Source of the DNA: Allacma fusca
Lineage: Eukaryota > Arthropoda > Collembola > Symphypleona > Sminthuridae
Direction: 5' to 3'
DNA length: 64,000 nucleotides
Assembly (NCBI GenBank): GCA_947179485.1
Contig: OX359247.1
Location: 3,005,060-3,069,059, forward strand
This document shows, piece after piece, positions 47,991 through 59,656 of this stretch (position 1 is the stretch's first letter; each line of letters begins with the position of its first letter). Made by a program: the position numbers and the translations under genes. The notes beneath the pieces are model-generated. The model saw only the letters and a list, made by a program, of their open reading frames with translations, did not search any database and was not told the DNA's origin.

Positions 47991-49185
47991 CAGGGTTCTA
48001 CAGTCTTTGGTTTGATCAGTCCGAGTCCTTCATCAGTCCCACGTCTCATTCTGCCAATCAGTCCCAGTCAGTTTTGTATCCCAGATCTATCAGTCCCTAT
48101 CAGTCTCAGTCCTGCTAAAAGTCCTTGCCAAAAGTCTCAGTCAGTCCACAAATGTATATTAATGTATTTAAGACTGCCAGAGCTCGCATAACGTTGAAAA
48201 CGCATTGAAAACGTTCAATTTTGACAACTATGTTCCTATACACCCAGAAAGAAAATCCCCACTAATTGAAATTAGTTTATAATTTTCCAACCTATCCATT
48301 GCAGTTAAATTGGTGTAGGTTTAGTAATTTGGAAAAATAACCGTTCGGTACAAGAATTCAATATAGAGGTCATGAAAGGGACAAGTGATGGTGGTTATTT
48401 GGAAAAATGAAATGATAGAATTACTTATAATATAGTAAACCTTCAAAAAAATAATTTGGCTCTCTTTGTAGCAAATTCAAACAGATTTCCAGTAAACATT
48501 TACAATATACGACAACTAATTGTAAGTTGAATACTTCAGGAACAGAATGGTCTGCGAAGCATGATTACATCAGAAGGATATAATTCAGTTTCACATATCG
48601 GAAAAAGTTTGAATTAATATTTCATTTTTGAATATGTAATCAAATTTTGGCCTTATTAAAAGTCAGTCACATCAGTTCATTACATACACTGATACTGCAC
48701 TTATAGAGTTATAATTTTAACGTAGCCCCTCTAATTGTAATTTATCATTATTTATTATGAATAATGCACCAGAACGTGGGAACTCAATTACTCAAGTGAT
48801 TTGTACAATGTGGTGCGGGTGCGGGCCAACTAACACAATATCTTTGTTAAACAATAATGACAGATGGAAGCCATAGTATAGCTGGAAAGAAGAGACCAAT
48901 GATAAAAATTGATTTAATGAAACGTATCGGAAATACCCTGCCACTTTGATTTGTCCATGCGATTTTTAAAGCTCAGTTCAGTACTTGCACTCTTGCACAT
49001 GCTTGAGCTCATTAGCAGTGCTCATATCAGTCCCAGTCAGTTTTGGCTATGAAATTCATCAGTCTCAGTCAGTCTCAGTCTTAAAAAATAGGACTCTGTA
49101 TCAGTCCCAGTCAGTCTCAGTCTTCAGTCAGTCCTATGATCTACCCACTCAGTCTTTCCCCTGAGTCCAAGACTGTAGAACCCTG
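47991..49185. mobile_element. 1,195-bp hAT-type MITE, CAGGGTTCTACAG family
   Basis: Ends CAGGGTTCTACAGTCTT and its exact reverse complement, 17 bp. The 8-bp duplication ATGTGTAT is exact (47983-47990, 49186-49193). Subterminal parts of about 190 bp consist of CAGTCCCAGTCAGTCTCAGT words. The middle is AT-rich and non-coding. Confidence 0.95.
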
Positions 49186-49228
49186 ATGTGTATGTAGCTG
49201 CTCCGCTACACCATGTTCATAATAAAAG

Positions 49229-52200
49229 CATAGCGGAAGATTATATAGTGACTGCACTACATCATGTAGTTTGGGGACTCGCCGCTTAACTTTTTAGAGC
49301 TGGCGCTGACGTCGTTGTCCGCCCGGAATAATAGCAGCTGCGTTGAATAAGTGTACACACAGTTACTAATTTTTATTAAAAATAAAAAGTATCTAGAAAA
49401 TGTAACAAATTTCGGCTCACTAAATAAATTTAACGATAAGCACTGGTGACACTGCTGCTGAAAATAATGTCAACAATACAACAATTTAAATACAACAATA
49501 ATGGAATGCAATGAAATACACTAATGTAATTTAACCTTTTTTCGATCAATTTTGCTTTGCTTCTTTTTGGTAGAAATTTCATTGTTGTAAATTTTGCAAT
49601 GAAAATAACAACGTAAAGAAATATAGAATGTAATAATCTTAGCAGCTAAAAGTGTACAATGTTCATTTGAGCAACCAATCGACGCGGGTCGACTTTCCAG
49701 GGACTCAATAATATCAACAACTGGATCATTCACAAGATTTTGAGAATTAAATGTACACTTTATATTCTCTTCAACGCATTTTAGCAGGTCAAATAATTCA
49801 AGAGAAGGAAACTTAAGATCACCAATGCACTTAAGTCGAGTGATATGGGCAGCTGGAATCACAGGACAATCTTGAGATTTTAGGGAATCCATGCAAGCCT
49901 GACAATCACTAAATTTTTGGCTCTTTGTAACTATATAACCTGCGAGGTAAAACAGAATACCTTCTTGGATATCACTTTTGCTATAATCATGATCCTGTAA
50001 TGCTGATGGGTACAAGTGTTCTTGGAATATAATTTTTTCAAGCATTCTGTCTTCTACATCAATCCTACGTGCTCTCTGAACTTCTGAAACCTTTTTTGCT
50101 TGCTGTTTTAGTATTTCCGAAAACTGAAACACAGTGGGAGGCATATCTTGACAATTTGAAATATTTCCAGAAATAATTATTCGCGTAGGGATGTACACGG
50201 ACATAAGTCGAAACAACTGCATAAAATTAAGTATTGTTGGGTGATCATCATTTCCACCCATGGATCGGATGATTCCAAAAAATTTCTGAAATGAATTTAA
50301 ACACATTCGAAAAATGCATCATGCACACAACGTGATAAAAGTAACGTACATTCAAAAATTACTAACCTCCAGGCAATCTTGATTCAATTTATTCGTGAGC
50401 ACATACGAGAATCCTAAATTAAAAAGAAACTCCAAAATTTCAATGGAACTTCGGATTGTGACTCTCAAAGATTCTAATGTGACCGCACTAGCAAAGGTAT
50501 TTCCTGGTTTATCTAAAATGGCCACAAATCTCCGAAGTGTCTGAAATGAGCCAACGATCATATTCGTATCAAACTAAATACTAAATAGTTATTTTAAACA
50601 TTGAATCACACAGAAGTCTCGTAGCCCTGAAAATAATTATATTACCTCCACTTTGTCATTATTCATTCCATAAATAGCGTTTCCAGGATGACTAGTGTTC
50701 AAAGAATCAAACAAATCGTTGATTTCACGTGTAAATTTTTCAGTGCAGGGAGATTTTTCAAATCCGGGCACATTGTGGGTCCGACAAATCTGAATTGCAT
50801 CAGCAACGGTTCGACTAAAGAGCTTCAAACAAAATTTATAGTTATATAAATAATTTTCACATCACCCAGAGATCCAAACAAAATTAATAAAATTAATAGT
50901 AGTTGGTTAAAAACATTGTTCTACTTGTGTAGCATAGGAAACTTTCATTTTTTGAAACGCCGAAGGGTTGATGTGATTAGCTGAAAGCTTAGGAGCAAGA
51001 CGCAGGCTTCCCTGATTAGAATCATACTGAAAAAGTTTACTGTAATATCCAAAATCCACTTCGTATCCATCAAACTACAAAATCAAAACATTCGTGTATA
51101 TTTGATTCCATAAATTTGAAATGCATGCCTGAAATTTTGATAATAATTCCAAATTACTTTTGCAATACGATACTTTAGCAAATGATTTCGTATGCACTTC
51201 ATAATATGAGGAATATCTGACAAAAAATACAGGAAAGAGTTTTCAGCGGCAGGATGGCTTATCTGCAATAATTACATACTGTAATAATAAAACATTTAAG
51301 CAAATCTAGAAATACAATAAAAATTGTAAGCGAAATTTACTTTGTGAATAATTCCAGTTTCTGGAACTGAAGACAATTTTCCGCTGATTCCAAATTCCAT
51401 CCACATATTCTTATTGGTTGTTGCTCCATCACTTGTAATACCAATAATATGAACTCCGGAGTTTTGTAATCTTAAAATTGCAGTCAAAATTAATTTTGAG
51501 AGCATACTTCCGGGAGCGGCTCCTCGCGTTGCAAATGCTCCAACAGGTTGTGCCTATATTTGATTAACAACACTGTTAATGTAATTTGGAGTTGAAAAAT
51601 CGTTTAGAATTGTACAATTTTATTTGCATCAGAATATTACAATTAATACTTACCCAGGAAGAATTCATGGAACGAACCATAAAAACTAAGGCATGATCTG
51701 CTAATCTGTCAATTTTAGGGTTTTTGCACTTCAAATACTCAGATGTGTATTCCCCATAGTCAATAAATCCTTTAAATTTTAAATCAACGCTGGAGAAAGC
51801 AAGGCTTTCCTGCACCTTAATTTCATCAAAAACCAAGACTCCTGGAGCATCCTTTGCTGATTTTACTTTCATAATTTCTTTTATTGATTCAAAAAGTGTT
51901 TCCTGAAATCCAAATGAGCATGGCATAGCAAGAATCAGTCTCTGAAGTGTTGAAGGGTGAGGCAATGGCAGCATATGATTTTCTCGAAGAAAGTTGTAGG
52001 CCTTTGGTGACTTTATTTTGAGCAATAAACATTGAAGTAGCCAGTCGGCTTCGTACCGATTTCCATTGACGGACTTTGCTTTAGCAATTTTTAGGGCTGT
52101 CGTGATACTCAATTTAAAGTTGTCGGAGAGCCCAGTCTTCTCAATGTAATTAATGAAGTCAGATTCTTTCAGTTTCGTCATTTTTCGCTTAAGTGATCTT

Positions 52201-53497
52201 AAGTGAGTATTTTGGTTTTGAATCCGGCAGATTTGGTTCTCCTTCTTTACAACACGTCTTCGTAAATATTTCGCATAAGCTCGAAGCTTACTAGGACTTG
52301 TCGGGATTGTGGTATTCCGGGTTATCCGTTTCTGCTTCTGGGATCTAATTACTCGAAGTTTTTTAATAAGTGTTTGACAAGATTCACATTTTGTAGTGGT
52401 GCTTAAAACGTCACATCTCATAGAATATATTACTCCATCAACAACATTAACACTCTGAACATTCCCAATTCCGGAAAACCCACGAATTCCAAGGCATAGT
52501 TTCATTCCGTCCAAATTAATGAGAATTTTTTCAATTTCTGGAATGCTGGGATTAGTCGCTGGTGAAAACAGATACGTGACATTCTTGCCCTTTGCTACGA
52601 TTTTAATTTCTCCTGTCTGAAGGACCTGGTGGTGGATAACATTTTGGAATTATATTGAAAACAAATTTAAACGCAAACAAAATTAAACGCAAACAAAAGA
52701 TCAAATTCCATCATTATTTTTTAGAAATCGTTACTTCGTTTTAACACTTACTGTTATAGTCTTCGTCACAATAAATCCCATATTATCGGCTTGGCCTAAC
52801 TGGTGAATAAAAAGTGGTTCTTTTGTATTGTCATCCTTATCTTGCCCTTGAATAATCCATGATGATGATGGCAGTTTCAGCAGGGATGTATCTCTCTTAA
52901 TGATTAGGAATATATTATTATTCTCAGAAATTTGTATCTTCGGTTTCTTAGCTTCTACAAACAATCTTTTTGTGGGAGATTTTCGCTTGTTATTCTTGTC
53001 ATAATATGATGGTAGTTGGAAGTTTGAAAATTTAGTCGGAATTGCATTAGACTTTAATGTCCAGCGAGATTGTGCAGGATTCTTAACTTTCACCCCATTT
53101 ATTTCAATAAATTCATTGTTTTTAATTAAATCTGATTCATGAAAATGTAAATGGCACAGTCTCGACTTGTTAAAATCGAATGGAATTTCTCTCTTCGGAA
53201 TATTTTTAATCCACAATGCTCGATCAACTGGCCTAGGAGCTTTAAAGAGATGTGTCTTTGCACTGTGGTAGCCCGAATTACATCCCACAACAAAACAAGA
53301 CACCATTATTAGCTATCACTTAGTTAATTATTAAATTATAGTTAAAAAATAAGGAAATTGTCCTTCTAAACACATTGTCACTTTCAGGAGCCGGGCGGCA
53401 TCCGACACGAGCGCCTCTTGTGGAATGTTAACGGCAATGAATTGATATGATCCCGCAAAGTCTAGGCAGTGCAGTCACTATATAATATTCCGCTATG
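49229..53497 (-). mobile_element. P element with THAP transposase, apparently complete
   Basis: 4,269 bp. The left end CATAGCGGAAGATTATATAG pairs with the right end over 29 bp with one mismatch. The 7-bp direct repeat ATAAAAG abuts both ends (49222-49228, 53498-53504); an 8-bp duplication, usual for P elements, would need one mismatch or a one-base shift. The element carries a full-length multi-exon transposase on the minus strand and lies within the older palindromic element. Confidence 0.93.
49521..53306 (-). CDS. P-element transposase (THAP domain, RNase-H-like core)
   Basis: Cuts and rejoins the element's ends. Exons: 52752-53306, 51654-52625, 51341-51553, 51158-51262, 50925-51074, 50646-50822, 50367-50540, 49521-50285; every junction is phase 0, giving about 1,036 residues without an internal stop. 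The N-terminal THAP finger is a C2CH module with CFVVGCNSGYH, SRLCHLHF and the closing NAIPTKF (family AVPTIF box). A Leu/Lys-rich region follows. The catalytic core shows GVLVFDEIKV (first acidic residue), GITSDGATTNK (second) and the following FLSDIPHIMKCIRNHLL. The late motif QDCLEKFFGIIRSMGGNDDH is diagnostic for P and THAP9 transposases. The C-terminal region has spaced cysteines. Introns are mostly short (about 55-130 bases). Nothing seen argues against activity. Confidence 0.92.
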
Positions 53498-54508
53498 ATA
53501 AAAGTGAAGACACATGCATGCATTGACTTGATGACTGCCGTTCTCGTTGTAGCATTGTAACCAATGAATTTTGCTTCTGCTTGAATTTATGAATGCATAA
53601 GTTTATAACTTTTGATATTGAGTGATAAACTGTTGTATTTTCACGGTTGTTATAGCAACTTTAATTTATATTCATTAAATTATGTTTCATTGTATGGCGG
53701 GATTATCTCATTAGTTGTCGGGATTATCGTGAGCGGGATTATATATGTCGGTCAAATTGACAGCGGAATACTGTTCGCGGGAATAATACCATCGGGATTG
53801 TCGCGGCGGGATTAGCTCTGGACTCCATCTGGGGTGTTATTGACTTGACTCGTTTTATTTCTCTAACTTGTGGGAACGTATTGCTGCTGTGCCGAGAACT
53901 CCAAGGTCCATATTATTTGTAACCAGGGTTGAAAAACTGAAAATGACCTGAAAATGCCACAAGCGCCGAAAATGCCGCACTTTAAAATTGCCCGGCATTT
54001 TGGGCAGGCATATTCGGCAGTTTGGCAAAAAACATGTACACTATATAACCATTATTGATCATCTAGCGTAAACATGGGAGTTTTTTATGACAGATTAAAG
54101 CCCATTCACTCTGAAGAAAGTTTTAATGTTAATTTTCTGAAAAAATCCAATTGTCCTGACACATTATTTTGTATGATCAGTGGTTTAAAAAATGGATTCA
54201 AAAAAATATCAAAAATCCTTAAAAATTTTGCAAAATTTTATTTGTTTTTTAAAGTTGCAAACACTCAACTCTATTTGATCAGTGCCTTTGAATGTTTTAA
54301 ATTTTAATAATAGTAAGTTGCTAAAAATACAACACCAAAATGTCTGTAAAAAAATGAAGTTTCATTAATAATGAACTTGAATTTATAACTTTATTACATA
54401 TAAGAACTTCCAGTTATAAAATACTAGCATTCAAGCCATCCACCAAGGTGGATGGGAAAACTGGGATTGCAATAATTTGTGATTTATACAAAATATTAAA
54501 CTTGACAT

Positions 54509-57054
54509 CAAAGGTGGGCAAATAAAGCCTGCCTATTTTCTTTCAAAAAATATCGCCATCCTATATAGGTTAAATTATTAACCTGGTTAATAGGTTGTTT
54601 CAACGAAAAGAAGAGCCTTGATACCAAGGGTCAAGTACTCTCACTGCCTGCCTATTAGCCTATATCTGTCCTAGTGTGCATTGCTTGCCTCAGGCAAGTT
54701 GCCTGCCTATTTCTGCTGTATAGCTTCTGGCAGCACTTTGCCAGCCTATATATAGGCGATATAATTGTGAGTTTTAGATAGTGCAAGCCATATGCAGTGT
54801 CACATGCAATTGGACACCAATGTATGGGTTTGATTAATTCTTTTATAAACTACATAATCCAGTGGGAATAAATACGGGACCATTATGTATGTACTGTGGT
54901 ATACATGTTCATACACTCTGGTAATTACTGGTATCAGGTAATTCCCGCCTCATTCTCAGTCCGTCTCTGCAAACGTTTTCCCAAAGATCTTGTAATCCTG
55001 TCCTTAGGGATGTTCCACAAATGACGTCATCCAAAAATCTGGTAAATTACGACTGACTGACTGCATCATAATTCCTCGTCACAACGAAGGCTGACTGACT
55101 GTATACGACGTCATATGTGTATGTATACATGGGAATTGTATAATGCCACAGGGTGCTTTATTATTCAAAACTGAGTTCGTTTGTGAAAAACATTATTAAT
55201 TGGCAACAATTAATCGGCTTTGTTTACCTTGTTTTTACCGTCGAGATTTTCTTATTAGCCATCGGTTATAACCGTAATAAAAGTAGAAGATTAACAATGA
55301 GGTCAAAGGTAATTTGAAGTGGGCCACTCATTCAGGCAATAATTTTAAAATAATGTAAATAAAAAAAATTTTACAATAGAAAACTAATTTCACCTGGAAA
55401 TTTTTTAGAATCAATTTACTCTCAAATCACCCAAACAGTTTGCATGTCTCGTTATCGAATGATTTATTACCCACGGCTCCTCCCGTCAAAAATTGACCCA
55501 TCGATTCATGCGAAAATCGTATCGCAAGGTTTTTCCATTGCGAGAGCAAATGATAGAATGCATAGATCAATAGATTTCTATGATGTATAAAAATGTGCGT
55601 TTATATGTGACATACCTTTCCAAGGTTAGATTAGATGGATGACCCTACCAACTTTAGGATAGTATTTGATATTATCGGTCCGCAATAAGAACCATTACAG
55701 TTTTTCAGTTTGGTAAACGGTGACTGCACCATCTGCCGATGATGCAGGTATTACCATGTGTTTATATGTGACCATTTTGATTTCCTTCGGTAAAAAACTA
55801 TAAGTTTAACTATTTGTTTGAAGATCGGCTCAGCCGTATGATGTGAGGAAATTTAAATAGAACGTATATACACAACTGCTTATATATACTTCTCCGACAT
55901 ATTGTTACGTTGCTGTTACCCGGGTATTGATGTTGTGTGGGTAATAGACAATGTAGCCTAGGTTCGGGCGTTCCATTCCCCTGAATTATGGTTTCGATGT
56001 TGGTGAAACTCATGAATAAATGGAACTATTGATTCTGTTGTGTAGGTTCGTTTATAATTGATTGAGCCAATTTATTGTTCCTAGAACTGATACAATTTAC
56101 ACTGAACAATTAACATTTGACACAAAATAGAATTTGAAGTCTGAATCTCTTCTTCCTGAAATTCTCCGAATTTCATGTTGCCCCGCTTGCTACCTGTGGA
56201 GATCCATCCCTGAGGGAATGGACTCTAGGTGCGGCTCCTCTTGATGTTGCTTGCTTGAAGTCGAGATTAGAACTTGTACTTAATCTACGTGTCTTAATCT
56301 AATCCTAAATCTTATTCCTATCTTTATTGTTTATTAAATAATCTGAATCATTTCCTTTCCTTTTCTTATAATTATGTTTGGTCAGCGTTTGGCGTCACGT
56401 AGCCTTTGCTTACGACCTTCCAAACTATTTGCTGACTTAGATTATGCTTATTCTAGCCTATTTATAATATATCCGTAACAATATGACGCAGTCGGCATGT
56501 TTTTTGAATAACTTTTAGTTGAGAAGTACCAAGATGAGTCAGTTACTCTGTCCCTTATATTACTTACCGATATAACTCGGTGACTTTGTGAATTAGTTGC
56601 GGAACTAATGACTTTGGATGCTGAGGTCGTTATTTAATCTTACAAACTCGCACGGGATTTTAAATAAGAGTAACAAAGGGTCTGGGTTAAATCGGTGCAG
56701 AAAATGACTTCATGTTATGAAGAAGGGACTGACTGAGTACATCTTGTTAAATCATGCACGGACAATAGTGACTAAATGCATGACGTCATTTGTGGCATAT
56801 CCCTTACCAATTCGTGCTTTGAGAATATTCCGCTCGCCAATAATGCCTAGCCTTTACTTGAACGAACTTGTAGCCTGCCTGAATAGCCCAGTCGCTTGTT
56901 GCGAAATATCTGAATAGCCTAGATTGTCCCTAAGCCAATATTGTAGTGGTGATTGCCCAGCCTAGAACCTCGCCTAGATTTATATCCCAACTTGCAGCAT
57001 CCTTGAGCCTTAGCCTATTATAGGGCCTAGAATCTAGGCAGGCGCCCATGTTTG
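54509..57054. mobile_element. non-autonomous hAT-type element, CAAACATGGGC family, right copy (inverted)
   Basis: Starts CAAAGGTGGGC and ends GCCCATGTTTG. The 8-bp duplication CTTGACAT is exact (54501-54508, 57055-57062). It is the same family as 41716-44749 in opposite orientation, and includes the GCCTAGATTCTAGGCC-type end words. It lacks the two blocks inserted in the left copy and instead contains a 1.8-kb TTA-flanked element. It is nested in the CAGGGTTGAAAA element. Confidence 0.93.
55007..56803. mobile_element. 1.8-kb element with TTA duplication (PIF/Harbinger-like)
   Basis: Ends GGGATGTTCCACAAATGACG on the left, mirrored on the right with two mismatches. The 3-bp duplication TTA is present on both sides (55004-55006, 56804-56806), and the left copy of the host element shows the uninterrupted site near 41970. 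A 3-bp TWA duplication is typical of PIF/Harbinger. Each end includes the palindrome ATGACGTCAT. No transposase frame seen, so it is non-autonomous. Confidence 0.82.
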
Positions 57055-57658
57055 CTTGACATTATATAATTAGGCTAATTTCTAATTTGAAAGAGTGGAC
57101 CGTCTTGGTTGTGGACGGCTGCCCGTGCAATGCCGCCGCCCTTGCTAGTGTATAATGTTTTTATTTTTTTTAGAATATTTTTTATAATTTATTTAGTCAG
57201 CTATTACTGGCTCAGCAAATTAAAATAAAGCTCGCTTAAATTTGAATCTCAAATCTATAAAAAAAATGTTAAAAAGTTTTATTACTAATTTCAAATTATT
57301 AAGACTTTTTAGCATCCTTTTTTCATTTTTGAGCAAAATTATTCAAAGAGGAAAAAGAAAAAGCACAAAACAGTATAATGCTTTAATATTTTTTTTTAAT
57401 TTAAAAAAATAATTTTAATAATTTATTTAGCCAGTTATTGCTGGCTCAGCCAATAAAAAACAGCGCGCGGAAATTTGAATCTCAAATTCGTATTACACGA
57501 AGACGACGACGTCCCACTCTTTCAACTTAGTAGATAGGATTTCAAAACTTGGAGCTTGTATTGTAAATTTTTATTGCCAGAAGTAAAACACCATTTTTAT
57601 GAGTTCAAAATTTTGCATAGCAAAAATTACTTTTTGCTGAGGACCGTAGCGTTTAAAG

Positions 57659-57995
57659 CAGGGACGGGAATCGGAATCCGAATTTCACAGTGCCCCAAAA
57701 ACTTTGTACCTCGATTGTATGTAAATGGACAGTTGCATTGATTAGTTGTAAGTATAGACACATAGATCCATGATAGTAGAATCGGAATTTAAAAAGAATT
57801 TTTGAAATTGGATACTTACAATAGCTAAAAAATGGGTTTAAAGAAAAGTATTGGAATCGGAATCGGAATTAGTATCCGAAAAAAAATAACAAAAATTGAC
57901 AATTTGTTTCGACCATACAAAGCTTTTTGTCAAGTATTTCCTTCGTATCTCAAGGTTTCAAAAAGTATTCGTATTCATGCCTCTTCCCGTCCCTG
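57659..57995. mobile_element. 337-bp hAT-type MITE, CAGGGACGGGAA family
   Basis: Ends CAGGGACGGGAA and its reverse complement with small differences. The 8-bp duplication GTTTAAAG is exact (57651-57658, 57996-58003). The words GGAATCGGAATC recur near the ends. It is nested in the 53924-58337 element. Confidence 0.92.
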
Positions 57996-58345
57996 GTTTA
58001 AAGTATGGTATTCTTGTCAGTTTTAAATATTTTTGTGTTCCATCTTTACAATCATGTTTGCTCGCAGTCTTATAAGTAATTGTACATCATCATGCATGAG
58101 AACAATAAAATATAATAATCTGTTTTTCATACAAATGTCTATTTAAACATAATTACTGCGTTTTGTGGTTTAGAATGCAAAATTAGTAGATAGCTAATGC
58201 TCATATTGAAAAAATCGAAGCGAAAATGCCCAAAATGCCTGCCTTAGGCTGAATATGCCCAAAATGCCCAAAGTGCCCAAAATGCCAATTTTGGCCAGGC
58301 ATAATACCAAAATGGCATTTTCAATTTTGCAACCCTGGTTGTAAC

Positions 58346-59316
58346 TACAAACCATATACTGTGGATGTTATTACAAACAGCCTATATGTACTACAATGGG
58401 GACGATACATTTTCATCTAATTTTATTTAGGCCTCTCTTTTCATAGTCTTATTTCATCAACTTAACTTCCTGTATACTTTTTCTAACGATTCCTTTTATC
58501 CCAATAACATTTATGGCCCTTCGAGTCGAAATGTGTTTGTAAAATAATAATTTATATTCTGGCCAGCAGAATTGATTTGTGGCCGTGTGTCAGCTTAATT
58601 TTTAAAGGAATTTCAATGCTACATGAGTTTATATCCAATCTGTGCGATATCAAATTGTGTTTGAATTTGACAACTGATGTTTACGAGGATTTCTAAGAAT
58701 ACTTATAAATCAAAAAGAAAACAGAGTTGTTTTTAAAACTAATCTCGACCGTATTCTGGTCACTTCTATTGTAATTAAACATTTTTTATAGTCAAGCACA
58801 TAATAATCAACAGTGCATTGAAGTGCTGTATTAACCTTTTCGTGAAATAAATATTTTCTACCGTTACATCAAGTGCAGCATATCTCACTTACAATTAGTA
58901 CAGATACAAATATATAGTTATAGTAAATACTCTTGTAGAAGTTATTTACTGTTCTTCATTCCCATTGCATCATCGTCTTATTGAATTCAGTAGAACATTC
59001 TAAATAAACATCTTATTCTTTACTTAACCGTAGTGATCCCTGCGAGAAAATAAGAGCTGCTTCAGAGATAATAAAAAACTCCTTTTCCTTACAAGTGTTG
59101 CTTTGTCATGAATGCGTATAAAATGACAGAGTATCAGAAAGCCAAATAGTCACATTAAAGCTGTTCGTGGTTCCTTCCAGTCTCATCCACAACCACTGCG
59201 TATATTTTAATCCTCCCATTGGTCGTGTCTTCAGATCTCTACAATAATAACTTCATCATATACAAATAGCACGTTAATTGGTAATAGATCTTAGTTATTT
59301 TATTGACACTACAACA
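58346..59316. other. intergenic, no gene seen
   Basis: AT-rich sequence between the transposon nest and the defensin gene. The defensin promoter must lie at its right end; I see no clear TATA box or immune-response element that I can support. Confidence 0.4.
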
Positions 59317-59656
59317 ATGAAAAAGGTGCAAATTGTTGCACTTGTCTTGATTCTTCTCGCCCTCAATTCATCCTGTAAGTACATACATACATGCAAAAGA
59401 TTTTATGTTTGGTCAAAAATAAAATTTTACGAAGTTTTAGAAGGTTATTTACATATAATTGAATACACTTGTACATATGTAGCTTCTAAGAATTATTTTT
59501 ACATTTAAAGGCGATGAAGAAGAGGAATCAAAAAAACGAGGATGTCCCATGAACGGTGATGAATGCCAAACATTTTGTCAGTCCATGGGTCGAGGTGGAG
59601 GATACTGTGGAGGACGGGCACGACAGTTTTGTTTTTGCTTAACCGACTCAAAATAA
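59317..59656 (+). CDS. invertebrate-type defensin (antimicrobial peptide precursor)
   Basis: Secreted host-defence peptide. Exons 59317-59374 and 59511-59656 (phase 1) give 67 residues. The signal peptide is KVQIVALVLILLALNSS. A short acidic propeptide (DEEEESKKR) ends in a Lys-Lys-Arg site where a convertase would cut. The mature part of about 39 residues has six cysteines spaced CX6CX3CX9CX7CXC, the cysteine-stabilised alpha-beta pattern of arthropod and mollusc defensins. The intron separates the signal peptide from the rest. AATAAAAT-type polyadenylation signals follow from about 59720. Antibacterial activity is inferred from the family; the Gly-rich turn before Cys4 is the usual position. 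Confidence 0.88.

Larger units (their letters stand above)
47719..53821. mobile_element. palindromic word-repeat element (about 0.6 kb when emptied), split by two younger insertions
   Basis: The left arm (47719 to about 47830) begins CCAGAGCTAATCCCGCC and the right arm (about 53690-53821) ends with its reverse complement. Both arms run on as variants of TAATCCCGCC/GACAATCCCG. Removing the hAT MITE (47991-49185) and the P element (49229-53497) leaves about 620 bp. The direct repeat CCATCTGGGG lies just outside each end, about 5 and 3 bases away, and could be a 9-11-bp Mutator-type target duplication. The class is uncertain. It sits in the last exon of gene B. Confidence 0.65.
53924..58337. mobile_element. 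4.4-kb hAT-type element, CAGGGTTGAAAA family
   Basis: Left end CAGGGTTGAAAAACTGAAAAT, right end CATTTTCAATTTTGCAACCCTG, an imperfect inverted pair. Flanks TTTGTAAC (53916-53923) and GTTGTAAC (58338-58345) agree at 7 of 8 bases. Subterminal regions carry GCCCAAAATGCC words. Much of the length is later insertions (54509-57054 and 57659-57995). No transposase frame is visible in what remains. Confidence 0.82.
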
